Source: Candidatus Gerdarchaeota archaeon (GTDB lineage Archaea; Asgardarchaeota; Heimdallarchaeia; JABLTI01). From it: 8,494 bases of DNA. The translations under genes were made by a program, and so were the position numbers. Below the pieces are notes generated by a model. The model saw only the letters and a list, made by a program, of their open reading frames with translations. It was not told where the DNA came from and did no database searches. Location of the stretch: NCBI GenBank assembly GCA_016840905.1, contig JAEORM010000230.1:1-8494 (forward strand). The letters are read 5' to 3'. This document shows positions 4,638 to 8,494 of the stretch, in pieces (position 1 is the first letter of the stretch; each line of letters starts with the position of its first letter).

Positions 4638-7376
4638 ATGGCTTCATCAAAAAAAGTAGATTTTATGTTAATAGATCTAGATTATAAAATTGAAGACACA
4701 GATGAGTCTCCCACTATACGTCTGTTTGGTAAAACTGAAACTGGAATAGTAATGGTTCTTGTTAAGGATTTTTTACCTTATTTTTACATTACTAGAAAGA
4801 AGGAATTAATGAATTTTCTATCAAATGATTCTTTAATAGTCTCGTGGGTTAAGAAAATTGATGAATGCAGTAAGAAAAGATATTTTGGTGGTGAGGAACT
4901 AAAACTTATTAGAGTGTATGGTTCCAACCCTAGAGAAACACCAAAGATAAGGAAAAGACTAGAAAAAGCTGGTTTTGAAGTTCATGAAGCTGATATTCCT
5001 TTTGTTAAGAGATTTCTACTAGATACTAAATTACGAGGTTTGAATGTACTTTCGGTTATCTCTGATAAAATTACCAAACAAGATAACCAATTTTTGATCG
5101 AAGCCAGTTATAATGATATTACCATCAATCCCGATGCTTCTGCTAATTCAGCTGAGCATTTTTATAAATTAAAACAATTAGCTTTTGATATAGAAGTTGA
5201 CCATCAAACTGAGACAATTCAACAATTATTAGAAGGCAAGAATAAACGAATAACAGCCATATCTTATGTTTGGGGAACAAGTCAATTTTCCCATCAAAAT
5301 AAAATCCATCTACTAGAAGAAGATTCCGATCTTGCAGAAAAAAAGATCATTGAGGATTTTATTGCCAATTTACAAAAGATTCAACCTGATTTAATAACCT
5401 CTTTTAATGGTGATAATTTTGATATACCTTATTTATTAGCTCGGATGGAAAAATTACAAATACCAACTAAATTATTATCTGTTTTTCAAAATGATTCAGT
5501 TTTTTATTCAGAAAGAAGCAGATGTTACCGAATCAAAGGTCGCATTATTTATGATATATCACCTCGAACCTGGGGTATTCACCCTGTCTCAGGGAAGAAA
5601 AGCTTAGGTGATATTGCTGAAATTGTTTTAGATAAAAAGAAAATCGAAATTGATAAACCTCTAGGTGTTATTTGGCGTTTAGGATATTTGGAGAAGAATC
5701 AAGAGTATAAAAAACTCTTCAAAAAATATTCCAAGACAGATAGTTTGCTAACTTATGAATTAGCTTGGAAATTAGGAGTACCTGGTTGGCTTGAAGTTAT
5801 TAGATTAACTGGTTATCCACCTGGTGAAGCGCCGGGTAGTACAGAGCGTATTCAAGGGGAATTTGAACTGATGCGATTTGCATGTCAACAAGGAGTATTA
5901 ATCCCCACAGCACCTTCAGATGAAGAAGTTGCTCGTAGAAGAATAGAACGAAATAGGAATCCACATACTGGTGGTACTGTTTTGGTACCAAAGGGTACAA
6001 TCCATTTGGCAATTATAATTACTGATTTTAGGAGTATGTATCCTTCAGTTTGTGTTTCGCATAATATAGGTGGAGAAACTTTGAAACGAGTTAAAGAATT
6101 GGAGAGTGATAATCCATTAGATTTATTCCATTCAAAACCTCAATCATGTTTAGCTCTGATGCAAGAAACATTAATCAATCGTCGTGAAGTAACAAAACAA
6201 AAAATCAAAGATATCAATCAGAAAATTCTTTCAATTAAAGATCCAAAAATTCATGAAGAACTAATAGAAGAATTGCAGATTCTAGATAAAGAACAGTATT
6301 CTTTGAAAATTGTAGCGAATTCTATGTATGGTGCTCATAATTATATTCGCAGTAGATTTTATTCTATTACTTTAGGGAATGCAATAACAAATATTGCCAG
6401 AACATATATCCTTCGAATGGAGAAACTCTTATCAGAAATCTCTGCCAAAATCACTCCTGTTGAAATCATTTATGGTGATACTGATTCTGCTTTCATTAAA
6501 ATTCTTGATAGTTCAGTTGTAACAAAAATCTATAATGAAAGTGATTCTAAAAAAATTAAAGCTTATACAAATTCATTAATGGATTTGGTTACTAGAATTA
6601 TAAAGCATTTGAATTCACAATTTCCTGGAGCTATGGAATTAACTCTCGAGGATATCGCTTATAAGTTAATCTTCAAACCTAAACGAGCAAAAGCATATAG
6701 CTATTATAGTATCCTTACAGGAAAATTAAATATCACCGGCTTTGAAGCTGTTAGATCTGATTGGTCTACACTTTCTCGAGATGCTCAAAGAAAGGTATTG
6801 GAATTAATTTTAACTGAACCTGTTACTTTATCCTCTGGCAATTCACCAACTGAAGATCCTGGGCTTATTAAAGCAAAAAATTACCTTATTAAATTGTGTA
6901 TTGAAATCTTGCAAATGCCTATAATAAAACTATTACCAAAGGTAGTAATACTTTCTCCTATCAAAAAAGCACCTAAAGATTACAAAGCTAAAACACCTGC
7001 AGTACAAGCTTTTCTTGATTTTATCAAAAAAGAAAATATTGAACAAGATGATGCTTGGAAAGAATATGATAAATTGCCTTGGGTGGTTACCCCCGGTAAA
7101 GGACTAATTAGTGATCGAGCTAGACATCCCAAATATGTAAAAGATATTGATCGTGAATATTATATCACAGAAATTTTAAGGGCTTCAGAAGGATTTGGAG
7201 TGCAATTATCTCTACAAGAAATTAAAAATACACTTACTATTGAACCAATTGATGAGATTTTTAAACGCATATCAAAGGATGACAAGATTGAAAAACCAGT
7301 TGATAATACAGATGATGTGAGAAATAAAGGAAAGAACAAACAAACAAAAATTAGTGCTTTCTTTGAAATAGATTAG
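4638..7376 (+). CDS. polB: Family B DNA polymerase with proofreading domain and PIP box
   Basis: This 912-residue enzyme is a complete archaeal family B DNA polymerase, which copies DNA during replication or repair. The N-terminal domain (about 8-135) matches the archaeal type, including the segment YGSNPRETPKIRKRL (94-108). The 3'-5' exonuclease is intact: Exo I FDIE (D184, E186), Exo II SFNGDNFD (D262) and Exo III YSKTD (Y364, D368). The polymerase domain has motif A DFRSMYPS (463-470, catalytic D463), motif B K557 with NSMYG (561-565), and motif C YGDTDS (612-617, D614 and D616). A KPKRAKAY segment (680-687) takes the place of the usual KKKY region before the thumb. The tail is lysine-rich and ends in QTKISAFF (902-909), a textbook PIP box for binding the PCNA sliding clamp. 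Length is above the usual ~780 residues of Pyrococcus PolB, in part because of the tail. M10 is an alternative start, but promoter spacing favours M1. Confidence 0.96.
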   Translation: MASSKKVDFMLIDLDYKIEDTDESPTIRLFGKTETGIVMVLVKDFLPYFYITRKKELMNFLSNDSLIVSWVKKIDECSKKRYFGGEELKLIRVYGSNPRETPKIRKRLEKAGFEVHEADIPFVKRFLLDTKLRGLNVLSVISDKITKQDNQFLIEASYNDITINPDASANSAEHFYKLKQLAFDIEVDHQTETIQQLLEGKNKRITAISYVWGTSQFSHQNKIHLLEEDSDLAEKKIIEDFIANLQKIQPDLITSFNGDNFDIPYLLARMEKLQIPTKLLSVFQNDSVFYSERSRCYRIKGRIIYDISPRTWGIHPVSGKKSLGDIAEIVLDKKKIEIDKPLGVIWRLGYLEKNQEYKKLFKKYSKTDSLLTYELAWKLGVPGWLEVIRLTGYPPGEAPGSTERIQGEFELMRFACQQGVLIPTAPSDEEVARRRIERNRNPHTGGTVLVPKGTIHLAIIITDFRSMYPSVCVSHNIGGETLKRVKELESDNPLDLFHSKPQSCLALMQETLINRREVTKQKIKDINQKILSIKDPKIHEELIEELQILDKEQYSLKIVANSMYGAHNYIRSRFYSITLGNAITNIARTYILRMEKLLSEISAKITPVEIIYGDTDSAFIKILDSSVVTKIYNESDSKKIKAYTNSLMDLVTRIIKHLNSQFPGAMELTLEDIAYKLIFKPKRAKAYSYYSILTGKLNITGFEAVRSDWSTLSRDAQRKVLELILTEPVTLSSGNSPTEDPGLIKAKNYLIKLCIEILQMPIIKLLPKVVILSPIKKAPKDYKAKTPAVQAFLDFIKKENIEQDDAWKEYDKLPWVVTPGKGLISDRARHPKYVKDIDREYYITEILRASEGFGVQLSLQEIKNTLTIEPIDEIFKRISKDDKIEKPVDNTDDVRNKGKNKQTKISAFFEID

Positions 7377-7390
7377 AATTATATAGCAAA

Positions 7391-7432
7391 AGATTTTCTT
7401 AGAAAAGTAAAGAAAAGATAAATATTAAAAAA
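7391..7432 (-). terminator. T-rich terminator of the small membrane-protein gene
   Basis: On the minus strand a run of six T (7427-7432) follows directly after the stop codon and is succeeded by further T-rich runs (TTATCTTTTCTTTACTTTTCT). This fits the oligo-T type of archaeal terminator. No stable hairpin is needed or seen. Confidence 0.45.
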
Positions 7433-7609
7433 TTAGATAACTGTTTGTTGTTTTTCTAATTTTTCTTTCCTCTTTTCTGAACTGCGAACAATAACTCTAA
7501 CTAATAAATAAATTAACATAAATGGTATTGCAAACACAAAACCACAGCAAACTGTGCCTAAGAGTTGCCAACCAACTGAAGTACTTCCTGCCATTCTTTT
7601 CTTCACCAT
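7433..7609 (-). CDS. Small single-span membrane protein (58 aa)
   Basis: The minus strand encodes 58 residues from an ATG at 7609 to a TAA at 7433-7435. The pattern is that of a real small membrane protein: a short basic head (MVKKR), a hydrophobic span at about residues 14-41 (WQLLGTVCCGFVFAIPFMLI followed by YLLVRVIV), and a strongly charged tail (about 42-54: RSSEKRKEKLEKQ). A second ATG at 7594 (residue 6) is preceded by GGTGA at eight bases, so the protein may instead be 53 residues. It lies alone between convergent polB and the HAD gene, with a TATA-like element upstream and a T-rich run at its end. By the positive-inside rule and the charged tail, the C-terminus is probably cytoplasmic, but both ends are basic and the topology is uncertain. 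No family is recognised. Its T-rich complement also lies in the polB 3' flank. Confidence 0.6.
   Translation of the reverse strand: MVKKRMAGSTSVGWQLLGTVCCGFVFAIPFMLIYLLVRVIVRSSEKRKEKLEKQQTVI
7443..7477 (+). terminator. T-rich tract downstream of polB
   Basis: The plus strand is pyrimidine-rich here, with several runs of four or five T, 67 bases after the polB stop. It would serve as an oligo-T terminator. The same bases encode the lysine- and glutamate-rich tail of the convergent small membrane protein, which explains the composition at least in part, so the terminator role is an inference. A run of eight T at 7671-7678 is a second candidate further on. Confidence 0.35.
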
Positions 7610-7619
7610 TCTAGATTTT

Positions 7620-7648
7620 TATTTATACTCTATTCACTGACTTATAAG
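7620..7648 (-). promoter_or_regulatory. Possible promoter of the small membrane-protein gene
   Basis: Two TATA-like elements lie on the minus strand: CTTATAAG (7641-7648) and TATAAATA (7620-7627). The first would start transcription near 7620, shortly before the ATG at 7609. The second would start near 7601 and thus favour the internal ATG at 7594. The rest of the 82-base gap to the HAD gene is AT-rich without other visible features. Confidence 0.35.
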
Positions 7649-7691
7649 ATTTTTTACAGTTTTTACCTTGTTTTTTTTACTTATAAAATGT

Positions 7692-8378
7692 TTAGTTAGA
7701 AGCTGATAATTCCTTTAAAGATGAAATTAATAAATCAGGTTGTTCTTTTTGAACCTCTTCAAATGAATGTTTGCCAGTTAGAACAGCTATTATCTTCATT
7801 CCTGCTTTTTTTGCAGCTATGACATCATGTGGTGAATCACCTATAACTAAACAAGTTTCGTAAGATATTCCTGCTTTTTCTGCTGCTTTTAGAAATATTT
7901 CAGGATTAGGTTTTCCAATGGTTATATCTTCACCTGTAATGATCACTTGAAAATAATGATCAATTGATGCTCCTTGGAGCATTTTCATAACATTGTATTT
8001 TGGAGTTGAGGATGCTAGACAAATAATTAACTGCATTTTTTGGATATATTGAAGGAGTTCAATAACTCCTGGAAACTTTGGAATATGATCCAATAAATTT
8101 GTTAGAATTTCTTCTTTTCTTTTCGCTAGAAACTCTAATTGATTTTTATTTTCTTGTAATCTGGGTAATAATGTTAGTAAAGTATCTCGAGGTGTTCTTC
8201 CCATATTTTCGGCTATTTTTTCATAGGGTATTAATTCATTGATTTCCTCAAATAATAACTGAAATGCTTGAATATGCAAATCCAATGTATCAATTAAAGT
8301 TCCATCTAAATCAAATATTATACTTTTTATATTCCATTTAATCAATAGACTTTTTAGAGGAATCATTACAACACCCAT
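7692..8378 (-). CDS. HAD-superfamily phosphatase (subfamily IA, phosphoglycolate phosphatase / beta-phosphoglucomutase-like)
   Basis: This protein of 228 residues (224 if it starts at Met5) is a soluble haloacid dehalogenase-type hydrolase that removes phosphate from a small metabolite through an aspartyl-phosphate intermediate. Motif I is IFDLDGTLID (21-30), with nucleophile D23 and acid/base D25. The cap is helical and sits between motifs I and II (about 31-100), the C1 type of subfamily IA. Motif II is LASST (121-125) with S123 or S124. Motif III is K156 in IGKPNPEIF. Motif IV is VIGDSPHDV (178-186) with D181 and D185. The substrate cannot be read from sequence; phosphoglycolate, sugar phosphates or nucleotides are possible. 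The coordinates give the longest frame. A TATA box only 11 bases before the first ATG, and GGGTG before the second, suggest the real start is Met5 at 8366. The gene is monocistronic or leads into the small membrane-protein gene. Confidence 0.88.
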   Translation of the reverse strand: MGVVMIPLKSLLIKWNIKSIIFDLDGTLIDTLDLHIQAFQLLFEEINELIPYEKIAENMGRTPRDTLLTLLPRLQENKNQLEFLAKRKEEILTNLLDHIPKFPGVIELLQYIQKMQLIICLASSTPKYNVMKMLQGASIDHYFQVIITGEDITIGKPNPEIFLKAAEKAGISYETCLVIGDSPHDVIAAKKAGMKIIAVLTGKHSFEEVQKEQPDLLISSLKELSASN

Positions 8379-8382
8379 ATAA

Positions 8383-8401
8383 CAATATAAGCAATTATTT
8401 C
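8383..8401 (-). promoter_or_regulatory. Core promoter of the HAD phosphatase gene
   Basis: On the minus strand GAAAT (8397-8401) precedes TTATATTG (8383-8390), the same order as in the GTPase and polB promoters. GAAAT is 35 bases from the second ATG (8366) but only 23 from the first (8378), which supports the shorter protein. Confidence 0.45.
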
Positions 8402-8494
8402 TAATATCTTAATTAAGGTTTATCTGAAATAAGTTAAATATTAGTAATTAAATAAAAATCATTAATTGTGTTATATTGTAAGAGTACTGGTGTA
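8402..8494 (+). other. AT-rich window edge with promoter-like elements, no gene
   Basis: No coding frame is supported on either strand here. On the plus strand GAAATAAGTTAAATA (8426-8440) resembles the polB promoter, and TTATATTG (8471-8478) could drive a divergent gene starting just beyond the window. Nothing downstream is available to test this. Confidence 0.25.

Noticed and set aside
5800..6012. Minus-strand open frame of 70 codons inside polB
   Set aside because: It is antisense to the polymerase region leading up to motif A; no independent evidence of coding.
7377..7691. Search for a tRNA or structured RNA in the polB/HAD gap
   Set aside because: No cloverleaf, GC-rich stem or T-loop motif was seen; the gap is explained by the small membrane-protein gene and T-rich tracts.

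Overview
This is an AT-rich window (about one third G+C by eye) that looks like chromosomal DNA of an archaeon, most likely an Asgard archaeon. The archaeal signs are a family B replicative-type DNA polymerase with a C-terminal PCNA-binding PIP box, a NurA-type nuclease, TATA-box core promoters, and ribosome binding sites matching an archaeal 16S tail (AGGTGAT, GTGAT). The Asgard inference rests mainly on an Arf/Ras-like small GTPase of eukaryotic type. The lineage within Asgard cannot be set from the sequence.

Layout. At the left, on the minus strand, an hflX-like ribosome-associated GTPase gene (325-1758) overlaps by 8 bases the start of a secreted beta-rich protein that runs off the window at base 1. 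A 196-base divergent spacer follows, carrying a 28-base near-perfect palindrome. The plus-strand block then runs to base 7376: a small three-TPR protein with a TTG start (1955-2341), a NurA-domain nuclease (2428-3495), the Arf-like GTPase fused to a cysteine-rich C-terminal domain (3560-4555), and DNA polymerase B (4638-7376). Two minus-strand genes converge on it: a 58-residue single-span membrane protein (7433-7609), easily missed because of its size, and a HAD-family phosphatase (7692-8378). The last ~95 bases hold only promoter-like AT-rich sequence.

How the genes may work together. Polymerase and NurA both act in DNA replication or repair, and the GTPase gene sits between them on the same strand. 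Each plus-strand gene nevertheless seems to have its own promoter. The GTPase and polymerase promoters share a GAAAT element exactly 37 bases before the ATG, followed by a TATA box at the distance expected for leaderless transcripts. NurA and the TPR gene have short leaders with Shine-Dalgarno sequences. The block is therefore better read as co-oriented single genes, perhaps co-regulated, than as one tight operon.

The most distinctive item is the GTPase. It has Arf-like G1 and switch I motifs, a Ras/Rab-like DxAGQEKF motif, a G4 motif reading HKSD instead of NKxD, and about 150 extra residues with seven cysteines that could bind zinc. I do not recognise this C-terminal domain. No RNA genes, CRISPR arrays, insertion sequences or phage genes were seen.
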